NCBI RefSeq assembly: GCF_036881825.1
Contig: NZ_JBAJMW010000001.1
Location: forward strand, 186,001 to 250,000
Direction of reading: 5' to 3'
Length of the DNA stretch: 64,000 nt
From: Tersicoccus mangrovi
Lineage (GTDB): Bacteria; Actinomycetota; Actinomycetes; Actinomycetales; Micrococcaceae
The stretch's first letter is position 1. Each line of letters begins with the position of its first letter. Positions 25,926 through 33,359 of this stretch are shown one piece after another. The notes beneath the pieces are model-generated. The model did not search any database. It was not told the origin of the DNA and saw nothing but the letters and a program-made list of their open reading frames with translations. Both the position numbers and the translations under genes were made by a program.

Positions 25926-26831
25926 TCAGCGGAAGCCCGTGATCGCGATGGAGGAGATGATGTGCCGCTGGAAGATCGCGTAGAGGATCAGCAGCGGTGC
26001 CATGGCAATGGTCGTGGCCGCCATGACCAGCGTCCAGTTGCCGTTGTACTGCGTCTGCAGGTTCGAGGTCGCCACGGTGAGGGTCTGCCAGGTGGGGCCG
26101 GTCGTGATGATGAGCGGCCACAGGAAGTTGTTCCAGTGCGTGACGACGGTGATGATCGCCAGCGTCGCCAGGATGCCGCGGGAGAGCGGGACGACGATGG
26201 AGAACAGGATGCGCACCGTGCCCGCGCCGTCGAGCCTCGCGGCGTCGATGATGTCCTGCGGGATGGAGCGGAAGTACTCCCGGAGCAGGAAGATGGCGTA
26301 CGGGGAGCCGAAGAGGAACGGCAGCACGAGCGCCCAGAAGGTGTTGCGCAGCCCGATCTGGCTGAACAGCGTGTAGAGCGGAATGACGGTGACGACCTGC
26401 GGGATCATCAGCGTCGCCAGATACACCCAGAACACGCCCTCGCGGAACGGGAAGGCGACGCGGGCGAAGGCGTAGGCGGCGAGCACCGAGAACAGCAGCT
26501 GCCCGACGAGGACGAGCACCACCACCTGCGCGGTGACGGCGATGGGGGCGATGAAGCTGTAGTCGGCGTTGAACAGCGCGGTGAAGTTCTCGAACGTCAC
26601 CGGGGCCGGCAGGGCGAGCGCGGACTGGCTGGCGAACTGCCGCGGCGTCTTCAGCGCCGTCATGACGCTGAGCACGAACGGGCCGACGGTGACGAGGAAG
26701 CCCGCGATCAGCACCGCGTAGGTGGCCGCCACGCCGGCAGCGCTGCCGCGACGGACGGGCCGGTTCCGCTCGATCGGGTCGGTGCCGCGGGCCGGCGGCG
26801 GCAGGGTCGCGAGCCGTTCAGGAGAGGTCAT
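25926..26831 (-). CDS. carbohydrate ABC transporter permease (MalG-like)
   Basis: The 301-residue inner-membrane protein has six predicted membrane helices. Its cytoplasmic EAA loop, IPQDIIDAARLDGAGTVRILFSIVVPLSRG, docks onto the ATPase. The N-terminal 30 residues are cytoplasmic and Pro/Arg-rich. It overlaps the upstream permease by 14 bases and is followed 20 bases later by the binding-protein gene. No ATPase gene is present in the cluster, so a shared MsiK-type ATPase elsewhere is expected. Confidence 0.93.
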   Translation of the reverse strand: MTSPERLATLPPPARGTDPIERNRPVRRGSAAGVAATYAVLIAGFLVTVGPFVLSVMTALKTPRQFASQSALALPAPVTFENFTALFNADYSFIAPIAVTAQVVVLVLVGQLLFSVLAAYAFARVAFPFREGVFWVYLATLMIPQVVTVIPLYTLFSQIGLRNTFWALVLPFLFGSPYAIFLLREYFRSIPQDIIDAARLDGAGTVRILFSIVVPLSRGILATLAIITVVTHWNNFLWPLIITTGPTWQTLTVATSNLQTQYNGNWTLVMAATTIAMAPLLILYAIFQRHIISSIAITGFR

Positions 26832-27687
26832 AGGTGATCCTCGAGCGGAAGTAGCGCTGCTGGGCGAGCGTGATGACGACGAGGACGAGGAAGAGCAGCA
26901 GCGCCATGACCGAGGCCCGGCCGAGGTCGGAGGAGCCGCGGAAGGCCTCGTCGTAGATCCGGGTGGCGATGACGTCCGTCGTCCCCTCCGGGCCGCCGCC
27001 GGGAGTGAGCGCGTAGATCTGGTCGAAGGCCTGGAAGCTGGCGATCACCCCGGTCACGAGGACGAAGAACATGGTGGGGCGCAGCAGCGGCAGCTTGACC
27101 CGCCAGAAGATCTGCCACGCGCTGGCACCGTCGACGCGGGCCGCGTCGATCAGGGTGGCCGGGATCGCGGCGAGCCCGGCCATGAAGAACAGGGTCACGT
27201 ACCCCACCTGGGACCAGATGCTCACGGCGGCCACGGCGGGCAGGGCCAGGACCGGGCTGGAGAGCCACTCGACGTAGACGCCGGTGATGGCGTTCAGCGC
27301 GCCGTCGGACGGGGAGAAGATCCACCGCCACACGACACCGAGGGCCAGCGGCGCGCACATCCACGGGATGACGTAGATGACGCGCAGGAAGGCCGAGCCG
27401 GGCAGGCCGCGGGACAGCAGGGTGGCCAGCAGCAGGCCGAGCGCCGTCTGCACCGGGATGACGAGCAGGACGAACAGCACGGAGATCAGGGCCGAACGCC
27501 CGAACGTGGGATCCGTCAGGACCGAGACCCAGTTGTCCAGCCCGACGAACTGCGGCGGGAAGAGCAGGTCCCACTGCTGGGTGCTGAGCCAGACGACGAC
27601 GCCGATCGGCAGGAGCAGGAAGGCGAGGATCCCGATCAGGCTGGGGGCGAGCAGCGCGTACCCGGTCGCCGTCTCCCGTCGCGCCAT
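26818..27687 (-). CDS. carbohydrate ABC transporter permease (MalF-like)
   Basis: The 289-residue protein has six membrane helices, starting at TGYALLAPSLIGILAFLLLPIGVVV. The EAA loop is IPATLIDAARVDGASAWQIFWRVKLPLLRP. It is the first gene of the ABC operon, with a strong GGAGGAGG Shine-Dalgarno. Upstream, a perfect 12-bp palindrome, GACCAGCTGGTC (27718-27729), might be an operator, but no regulator gene is nearby. Confidence 0.93.
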   Translation of the reverse strand: MARRETATGYALLAPSLIGILAFLLLPIGVVVWLSTQQWDLLFPPQFVGLDNWVSVLTDPTFGRSALISVLFVLLVIPVQTALGLLLATLLSRGLPGSAFLRVIYVIPWMCAPLALGVVWRWIFSPSDGALNAITGVYVEWLSSPVLALPAVAAVSIWSQVGYVTLFFMAGLAAIPATLIDAARVDGASAWQIFWRVKLPLLRPTMFFVLVTGVIASFQAFDQIYALTPGGGPEGTTDVIATRIYDEAFRGSSDLGRASVMALLLFLVLVVITLAQQRYFRSRITYDLS

Positions 27688-27717
27688 CGAACCTCCTCCG
27701 AACCTCCGGCACGGTCC

Positions 27718-27729
27718 GACCAGCTGGTC
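27718..27729. promoter_or_regulatory. palindrome upstream of the ABC operon
   Basis: GACCAGCTGGTC is a perfect 12-bp palindrome in the divergent region between the ABC operon and mshA. It is a possible operator; in a GC-rich genome a chance occurrence cannot be excluded. Confidence 0.3.
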
Positions 27730-27832
27730 AGCGTGCTGTGCCCGTCCTCATGACGGCCGTGATCGCAGGATAGTCCGCGCCCCCGACGATGGAAGAATGT
27801 CCGTGACCCCGCCCCGCATTCCCAGGAGAACC

Positions 27833-29038
27833 GTGACCGCTTCCGCCCGCGTGGGCATGGTGTGCCTGCACACCTGTCCCTTCGAGCAGCCCGGCGCCGG
27901 GGACGCGGGCGGGATGAACGTGTACGTCCGGCAGCTCTCCCGCGCGCTGGTGCGGCGCGGCTGGAGCGTGCACATCACGACGATCGGCACGCTGGGCCGG
28001 GTCGAGGTGGAGCCGGGGATCGTGGTGGACCACGTCGACGTCGGGGTACCCCGGACGAAGGACGCCCTCGCGGCGGCCCTGCCGGCGGTCGTCGAGAACC
28101 TGAGCGCCCGCGCCGCGGACGACGTCGACGTCCTGCACGCCCACTACTGGCTCTCCGGTGTGGCGGGGCTGCGCCTGGCCGCCGATCACGGCGTGCCGCT
28201 CGTGCACACGATGCACACGATGGCACTGGTCAAGAACGCCCACCGGGGTCCGTCGCAACGTCCCGAGCCGGAGCAGCGGGTGGACGCGGAACGGCGGATC
28301 GCCGCCCAGGCGGACCGGCTGCTGGCCAACGGGGCGAGCGAGGCCGCGGACCTGGCCCGGTACTACGGCGCGGACCCGGCGCGGATCGACGTCGTGCCGC
28401 CCGGCGTGGATCTGAACGTGTTCCGCCCGGAGGGGCCGGCCGAAGAACGGTCGACCCAGCAGCCGTCACCCGGCCGGTTGCGGGTCGTGCTGGCGGGCCG
28501 GATGCAGCGCCACAAGGGTCCGCAGGTGCTCCTGCAGGCGGTCGCGCGGCTGCGCGCCGAACGCCCGGACGTCGGCCTGGACGTGCGGGTCATCGGCGCC
28601 GCGAGCGGCCGGGACCTGGATCTGCCGGCGCTCGTGGACGAACTCGGGCTCGCGGACACGGTGCGGCTCGAGCCGCCGGTGCCACCGCGCCGGCTCGCCG
28701 CGGCCTTCCGCGCCGCCGACGTCGTCGTCATGCCCTCGGCGCACGAGTCGTTCGGGCTCGTGGCGCTGGAGGCGCAGGCGTGCGGCACCCCCGTCGTCGC
28801 GACCGACGCCGGGGGGCTCGCGGAGGCCGTGCAGGACGGGGAGACGGGCCTGCTGGTACCGGGCCGGGACCCCGCGGACTGGGCGGCCGCGATCGCCCGG
28901 CTGCACGACGACCCGACGCTGCGGACCGCGCTGGCGACGAGGGCCGCCGTGCATGCCCGGGCCTTCACCTGGGATCGCACGGCGGCCCTCACCGAGGACG
29001 CCTACCGGAAGACGCTCGACGGCCTCAGCCGCGGATGA
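27833..29038 (+). CDS. mshA: D-inositol-3-phosphate glycosyltransferase (mycothiol synthesis)
   Basis: MshA joins N-acetylglucosamine from UDP-GlcNAc to 1L-myo-inositol 1-phosphate, the first step of mycothiol synthesis. The 401-residue GT4/GT-B protein has the MshA signature PGAGDAGGMNVYVRQLSRAL, HAHYWLSGVAG, PLVHTMHTMALVKNA, VVPPGVDLNVFRP, and the nucleotide-sugar site SAHESFGLVALEAQACGTPVVATDAGG. I chose the GTG at 27833 because AGGAG precedes it; an ATG at 27797 lacks a properly spaced site. Its 3' end overlaps ino1, which makes the acceptor. It is slightly shorter than most MshA proteins. Confidence 0.9.
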   Translation: MTASARVGMVCLHTCPFEQPGAGDAGGMNVYVRQLSRALVRRGWSVHITTIGTLGRVEVEPGIVVDHVDVGVPRTKDALAAALPAVVENLSARAADDVDVLHAHYWLSGVAGLRLAADHGVPLVHTMHTMALVKNAHRGPSQRPEPEQRVDAERRIAAQADRLLANGASEAADLARYYGADPARIDVVPPGVDLNVFRPEGPAEERSTQQPSPGRLRVVLAGRMQRHKGPQVLLQAVARLRAERPDVGLDVRVIGAASGRDLDLPALVDELGLADTVRLEPPVPPRRLAAAFRAADVVVMPSAHESFGLVALEAQACGTPVVATDAGGLAEAVQDGETGLLVPGRDPADWAAAIARLHDDPTLRTALATRAAVHARAFTWDRTAALTEDAYRKTLDGLSRG

Positions 29039-30098
29039 ACTCCTCGACCGCGGCGCGGCCGGCCTCGTCCGGCAGCTGCTGCGGCGGGGACTTCATGAAG
29101 TAGGTGGACGCCGCCATCACGGGGCCACCCTCGCCACGGTCCTTGGCGATCTTCGCGGCGCGCACGGCGTCGATGATGACGCCGGCGGAGTTCGGGGAGT
29201 CCCACACCTCGAGCTTGTACTCGATCGAGACGGGCACGTCGCCGAAGTTGCGGCCCTCGATGCGCACGAACGCCCACTTGCGGTCGTCGAGCCACTGCAC
29301 GTAGTCGCTGGGGCCGATGTGCACGTCCCGCTCGGCGAGCTCGGCGTCGATGTTCGACGTGACGGCGCGGGTCTTGGAGATCTTCTTGGACTGCAGCCGC
29401 TCCCGCTCGAGCATGTTCTTGAAGTCCATGTTGCCGCCGACGTTGAGCTGGTAGGTGCGGTCGACGGTGACGCCGCGCTCCTCGAACAGCCGGGCCAGGG
29501 ACCGGTGGGTGATGGTCGCACCGATCTGGCTCTTGATGTCGTCGCCGACGATCGGGACGCCCGCGTCGCGGAACTTCTGCGCCCACTCCTCGGTCGAGGC
29601 GATGAACACGGGCAGCGCGTTGACGAAAGCGACCTTCGCGTCGATCGCGGCCTGCGCGTAGAACTTGGCCGCCTCCTCGGAACCGACCGGCAGGTAGCAG
29701 ACGAGCACGTCGACCTTCTCGTCCGTGAGGACCTTGACGACGTCGACCGGCTCGCGCGGCGACTCGTCGATGGTCTCGCGGTAGTACTTGCCGAGCCCGT
29801 CCAGGGTGGGGCCGCGCTGCACCTCGACGCCGCTGGTGGGCACGTCGCAGATCTTGATGGTGTTGTTCTGCGAGGCCTCGATGGCCTCGGCCAGGTCCTT
29901 GCCGACCTTGACGTCGTCGACGTCGAACGCGGCGACGAACTCGAGGTCGCCGACGTGGTAGTCGCCGAACTGGACGTGCATCAGGCCGGGGACGGACTCG
30001 GCCGGATCGGCGTCGCGGTAGTAGTGCACGCCCTGCACCAGGGAGGACGCGCAGTTGCCGACGCCGGCGATGGCCACGCGGATGGGTTGACGGGGCAC
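29025..30098 (-). CDS. ino1: inositol-3-phosphate synthase
   Basis: Ino1 converts glucose 6-phosphate to inositol 3-phosphate with NAD+ and supplies MshA and phosphatidylinositol synthesis. The 357-residue actinobacterial short form has VAIAGVGNCASSLVQG for NAD+, NTIKICDVPTSGVEVQRGPTLDG, GDDIKSQIGATITHR, and LNVGGNMDFKNML. The GTG start has GAAGGAG upstream. Tail-to-tail overlap with mshA is 14 bases. A TACAGT -10 (30161-30166) would give a leader of about 55 bases that contains a GC hairpin. Confidence 0.96.
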   Translation of the reverse strand: MPRQPIRVAIAGVGNCASSLVQGVHYYRDADPAESVPGLMHVQFGDYHVGDLEFVAAFDVDDVKVGKDLAEAIEASQNNTIKICDVPTSGVEVQRGPTLDGLGKYYRETIDESPREPVDVVKVLTDEKVDVLVCYLPVGSEEAAKFYAQAAIDAKVAFVNALPVFIASTEEWAQKFRDAGVPIVGDDIKSQIGATITHRSLARLFEERGVTVDRTYQLNVGGNMDFKNMLERERLQSKKISKTRAVTSNIDAELAERDVHIGPSDYVQWLDDRKWAFVRIEGRNFGDVPVSIEYKLEVWDSPNSAGVIIDAVRAAKIAKDRGEGGPVMAASTYFMKSPPQQLPDEAGRAAVEEFIRG

Positions 30099-30127
30099 GG
30101 ACAGGACTCCTTCGATGGAACGGATCG

Positions 30128-30150
30128 CCGGGGTCCCCGTGGGGCCCCGG
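30128..30150 (-). promoter_or_regulatory. hairpin in the ino1 leader
   Basis: Two stacked stems (CCGGGG/CCCCGG around CCCC/GGGG with one bulged base) lie 30-52 bases before the ino1 GTG and downstream of a TACAGT -10 hexamer. It could modulate ino1 expression. It does not resemble any riboswitch I know. Confidence 0.45.
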
Positions 30151-30253
30151 CCACCCGTCCACTGTAGTCAGCGCACACGGTCCCGCCGCACGCCGGGCCA
30201 CCCCGAGGCACCCGGGTGTGACCCGGATCACGGGGCGGGACCGCGGCTGGCAA

Positions 30254-31291
30254 TCAGCGGGCCATGCCCCAGATGTTGATGCCGGCGTCGACGGCGTGCC
30301 GGTCGATCCGGTTCAGCTGGTCGTCGCTGAACTCGAGGTCACTCAGGGCGGCGAGGCTGTCGTGGAGCTGGTCGACGCTGGAGGCCCCGATGAGGGCGCT
30401 CGTCACGGTCCGCTGGCCCTGGTCGCGCAGCACCCAGGCGATCGCCATCTGGGCGAGGGACTGGCCCCGCTCGCCGGCGAGGTCGTTGAGCGCCCGCACG
30501 TGCTTGAGGGTGTCGGGAGTCAACCAGTCCGGGTTGAGCGACTTGCCGGCCGCGGCCCGCGAGCCGGCGGGAACGCCGTCGAGGTACTTGTCGGTCAGCA
30601 TGCCCTGGGCCAGCGGGGAGAAGGCGATCGAGCCGACGCCCTCGTCGCCGAGCACGTCGAGCAGGGAGGTCTCGCCGTCCTCGACCCAGCGGTTGAGCAG
30701 GGAGTAGGAGGGCTGGTGGATGACGAGTGGAGTGCCGAGGTCGTTCAGGATGCGGACCGCCTGGAGGGTCTGCTCGGCCGTGTAGGAGGAGATGCCCGCG
30801 TAGAGGGCCTTGCCGGAGCGCACGGCGGAGTCCAGGGCGCCGAGGGTCTCCTCCATCGGGGTGTCCGGGTCCGGGCGGTGGCTGTAGAAGATGTCGACGT
30901 GGTCCAGGCCCATCCGGGACAGGGAGGCGTCCAGGCTCTGCAGGAGGTACTTGCGGGAGCCCCACTCGCCGTAGGGTCCGGGCTGCATGCGGTAGCCGGC
31001 CTTCGTGGAGATGACCAGTTCCTCGCGGTAGGAGGCGAAGTCCTCGGCGAGGATGCGGCCGGCGTTGATCTCCGCGCTGCCCGCGGGCGGGCCGTAGTTG
31101 TTGGCCAGGTCGAAGTGGGTGATCCCGGCGTCGAAGGCGGCGTGCAGGATGTCCCGCTGGGTCTGCAGCGGCTTGTCGTCACCGAAGTTGTGCCACAGCC
31201 CGAGGCTGATCGCGGGCAGCTTCAGGCCGGAGCGGCCCAGCCGCCGGTAGGGCATCGTCTCGTAACGGTTCTCGGAAGCGGAGTACACCAT
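30254..31291 (-). CDS. aldo-keto reductase, L-glyceraldehyde 3-phosphate reductase type (YghZ/MgrA)
   Basis: The 345-residue NADPH-dependent enzyme has the length and motifs of the YghZ group (AKR14), which reduces L-glyceraldehyde 3-phosphate and methylglyoxal. The tetrad is visible as Asp and Tyr in FDLANNYGPPAGSAE, Lys in VISTKAGYRM and His in IFYSHRPDPDTPMEETLGAL. I chose the ATG at 31291 (MVYSASENRYETMPYRRLG), which gives the family length; the frame is open upstream without conservation. It has no close operon partner. Confidence 0.9.
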   Translation of the reverse strand: MVYSASENRYETMPYRRLGRSGLKLPAISLGLWHNFGDDKPLQTQRDILHAAFDAGITHFDLANNYGPPAGSAEINAGRILAEDFASYREELVISTKAGYRMQPGPYGEWGSRKYLLQSLDASLSRMGLDHVDIFYSHRPDPDTPMEETLGALDSAVRSGKALYAGISSYTAEQTLQAVRILNDLGTPLVIHQPSYSLLNRWVEDGETSLLDVLGDEGVGSIAFSPLAQGMLTDKYLDGVPAGSRAAAGKSLNPDWLTPDTLKHVRALNDLAGERGQSLAQMAIAWVLRDQGQRTVTSALIGASSVDQLHDSLAALSDLEFSDDQLNRIDRHAVDAGINIWGMAR

Positions 31292-31377
31292 GGCCTCATC
31301 GTGCCACGGGGCTCCGACGGTTCCGGTCTCGCGGGAGTCACGGCCGACGACGCATGAACGGTGCCGGGCCGCCACCA

Positions 31378-31513
31378 CGCCGAGTGGACCGACAAGGCGT
31401 CACCGGCGCGCTGGAAACGACATCGTCCGTCCACTCGACGACCCCGCCTCGCCGAGTGGACGGACAACGCGTCGAACACCGCGTCGGAACGACATCGTCC
31501 GTCCACTCGACGA
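31378..31513. repeat. tandem pair of about 65-bp palindromic repeats
   Basis: Two copies (31378-31441 and 31450-31513) repeat with a 72-base period. Each contains an inverted repeat CGAGTGGAC(G/C)GAC ... GTCCGTCCACTCG. In copy B the 13-bp arms (31453-31465 and 31497-31509) are perfect; in copy A (31381-31393 and 31425-31437) they differ at one base. About 26 bases around the right arm are identical between copies. The element fills the largest gap of the window, between the aldo-keto reductase and treZ, and looks like a REP-type extragenic palindromic element. Confidence 0.85.
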
Positions 31514-31559
31514 CGATCGAGCCGCCCGTCCGGGGCCAGAACCCGTGCGCTCGGCGACC

Positions 31560-33359
31560 TCAGACGCTCGCGCGGAGCACCACGGCGGACGACGCCGGCA
31601 TCTGCGCATCCCCGTACACGAAGTCACCCTCGACCGTGTTCAGCAGCACCGCGTCGACGCTGCCCACCGGCACCGCCCGCGGCGAGTCGGACAGGTTGAC
31701 CGCCACGACCACGTCGCCCGCGCCCGCGAGCCCGGTCCGCCGCAGCACGATCCACTGCTCGTCCTCGGAGACGTCGACCGAGATCGAGCGGAAGTCCGGC
31801 TGCGTGAGCTCCGGGGTGGCGTGCCGCAGGGCGATCAGCGACCGGTACAGCGCCAGCAGCCGCGCGTGGTCGCCCGACGCCACCTCCGCCCAGTCAAGCT
31901 TCGAGTTCGAGAACGTGTTCGGGTCCTGCGGATCGGGCACCGTCGCCTCGTCCCAGCCCATCTTCCCGAACTCGCCGATCCGGCCCTTCGAGACGGCCTC
32001 GCCGAGCTCCTTCTCGGGGTGGGCGGTGAAGAACTGCCACGGCGTCGACGCGCCCCACTCCTCCCCCATGAACAGCATCGGCGTGAACGGCGCCATCAGG
32101 TTCAGCACCGCCGCGACGGCGAGCCGGTCGTAGGGCAGCGTCGCCGAGAGCCGGTCGCCGGCGGCCCGGTTGCCCACCTGGTCGTGGTTCTGGATGCACG
32201 TGACCAGTCGCCACGTCGGCGTCGTGAACGGGTCGATCGGCCGGCCGTGGTGCCGTCCTCGGAACGTCGAGAGCGTCCCGTCGTGGAAGAAGCCCCCGCG
32301 CAGCACCTTGGCGAGCGACGAGAGCGGCGCGAAGTCGGCGTAGTAGCCGACGGTCTCCCCTGTCACCGCGGTGTGCACGGCGTGGTGGAAGTCGTCGCTC
32401 CACTGACCGGCGCAGCCGAGGCCGTTGGCCGCCCGCGGCGTGATCATCCGCGGGTCGTTCAGGTCCGACTCGGCGACCGCGAACAGCGGACGCCCCGTCG
32501 CCGCCCCGATCTCGTCGACCACCCGGTTGATCTCCTCGAGCAGGTGCACCGCCCGCCGGTCCTCGAGCGCGTGGACGGCGTCGAGCCGGAGCCCGTCGAC
32601 GTGGTAGTCGCCCAGCCACATCGCGACGTTGTCGAGGATGTAGGCCCGCACCTCGTCGGAGTCGGCCCCGTCGAGGTTGATCGAGTCGCCCCACGGGTTG
32701 ACCGCCGAGGAGTGGAGGTACGGACCGAACCGGCCCAGGTAGTTCCCGGACGGCCCGAGGTGGTTGTAGACGACGTCCTGGACGACGGCGAGCCCGCGCG
32801 CGTGCGCCGCGTCGACGAAGCGCTGGTAGGCCGCCGGACCGCCGTACACCTCGGCCACTGTGAACCAGGCGACCCCGTCGTAGCCCCAGTTGTGCTCGCC
32901 GTTGAAGCCGTTGACGGGCAGCAGCTCGATCGCGTCGACGCCGAGCTCGACCAGGTGGTCCAGCCGCTCGATCGCCGCGTCGAGGGTGCCCTCGGGGGTG
33001 AAGGTGCCCAGGTGCAGCTCGTAGAGCACCGAACCGGCCAGCTGCCGGCCCGTCCAGGTGGCGTCCGTCCACGCGTGCGACGACGTGTCGACGGTGCGGG
33101 AGAGCCCGTGCACCCCGTCCGGCTGGCGGCGGGACCGCGGGTCCGGCAGCGGCGTCGTGTCGTCGTCGAGCAGGTAGCCGTAGTCGACCTCGCCTTCGGG
33201 CACGTCGGCGGGCGCGAGCGTCCACCATCCGGAAGTCCCGGAGTCCGAAGCAGAGGCGTCCGGAACCGACGCGCGGTGCATCGGCAGGTCACGCCCGGCG
33301 GCACGCAGGGTGACACGCTTGGCGGCGGGTGCCCAGACGTCGAAACGGGTGCGGCTCAT
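31560..33359 (-). CDS. treZ: malto-oligosyltrehalose trehalohydrolase
   Basis: TreZ releases trehalose from the maltooligosyltrehalose made by TreY. The 599-residue GH13 protein has an N-terminal beta-sandwich (FDVWAPAAKRVTLRAAG), the barrel with DVVYNHLGPSGNYL, nucleophile Asp in VDGLRLDAVHAL, acid Glu in LFAVAESDLNDPR and the late histidine-aspartate pair in CIQNHDQVGNRAAG, then a C-terminal domain. Its ATG overlaps the treY stop as ATGA. It is the last gene of the glgX-treY-treZ operon; the palindromic repeat lies just beyond its stop. Confidence 0.96.
   Translation of the reverse strand: MSRTRFDVWAPAAKRVTLRAAGRDLPMHRASVPDASASDSGTSGWWTLAPADVPEGEVDYGYLLDDDTTPLPDPRSRRQPDGVHGLSRTVDTSSHAWTDATWTGRQLAGSVLYELHLGTFTPEGTLDAAIERLDHLVELGVDAIELLPVNGFNGEHNWGYDGVAWFTVAEVYGGPAAYQRFVDAAHARGLAVVQDVVYNHLGPSGNYLGRFGPYLHSSAVNPWGDSINLDGADSDEVRAYILDNVAMWLGDYHVDGLRLDAVHALEDRRAVHLLEEINRVVDEIGAATGRPLFAVAESDLNDPRMITPRAANGLGCAGQWSDDFHHAVHTAVTGETVGYYADFAPLSSLAKVLRGGFFHDGTLSTFRGRHHGRPIDPFTTPTWRLVTCIQNHDQVGNRAAGDRLSATLPYDRLAVAAVLNLMAPFTPMLFMGEEWGASTPWQFFTAHPEKELGEAVSKGRIGEFGKMGWDEATVPDPQDPNTFSNSKLDWAEVASGDHARLLALYRSLIALRHATPELTQPDFRSISVDVSEDEQWIVLRRTGLAGAGDVVVAVNLSDSPRAVPVGSVDAVLLNTVEGDFVYGDAQMPASSAVVLRASV

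Noticed and set aside
26122..26817. Possible ATPase gene hidden in the ABC operon
   Set aside because: Every base of the operon is covered by the two permeases and the binding protein; no Walker A, signature or Walker B motif exists in any frame.
31378..31513. CRISPR-like array
   Set aside because: Only two copies, each internally palindromic over most of its length, with no unique spacers and no cas genes. A REP-like element fits better.
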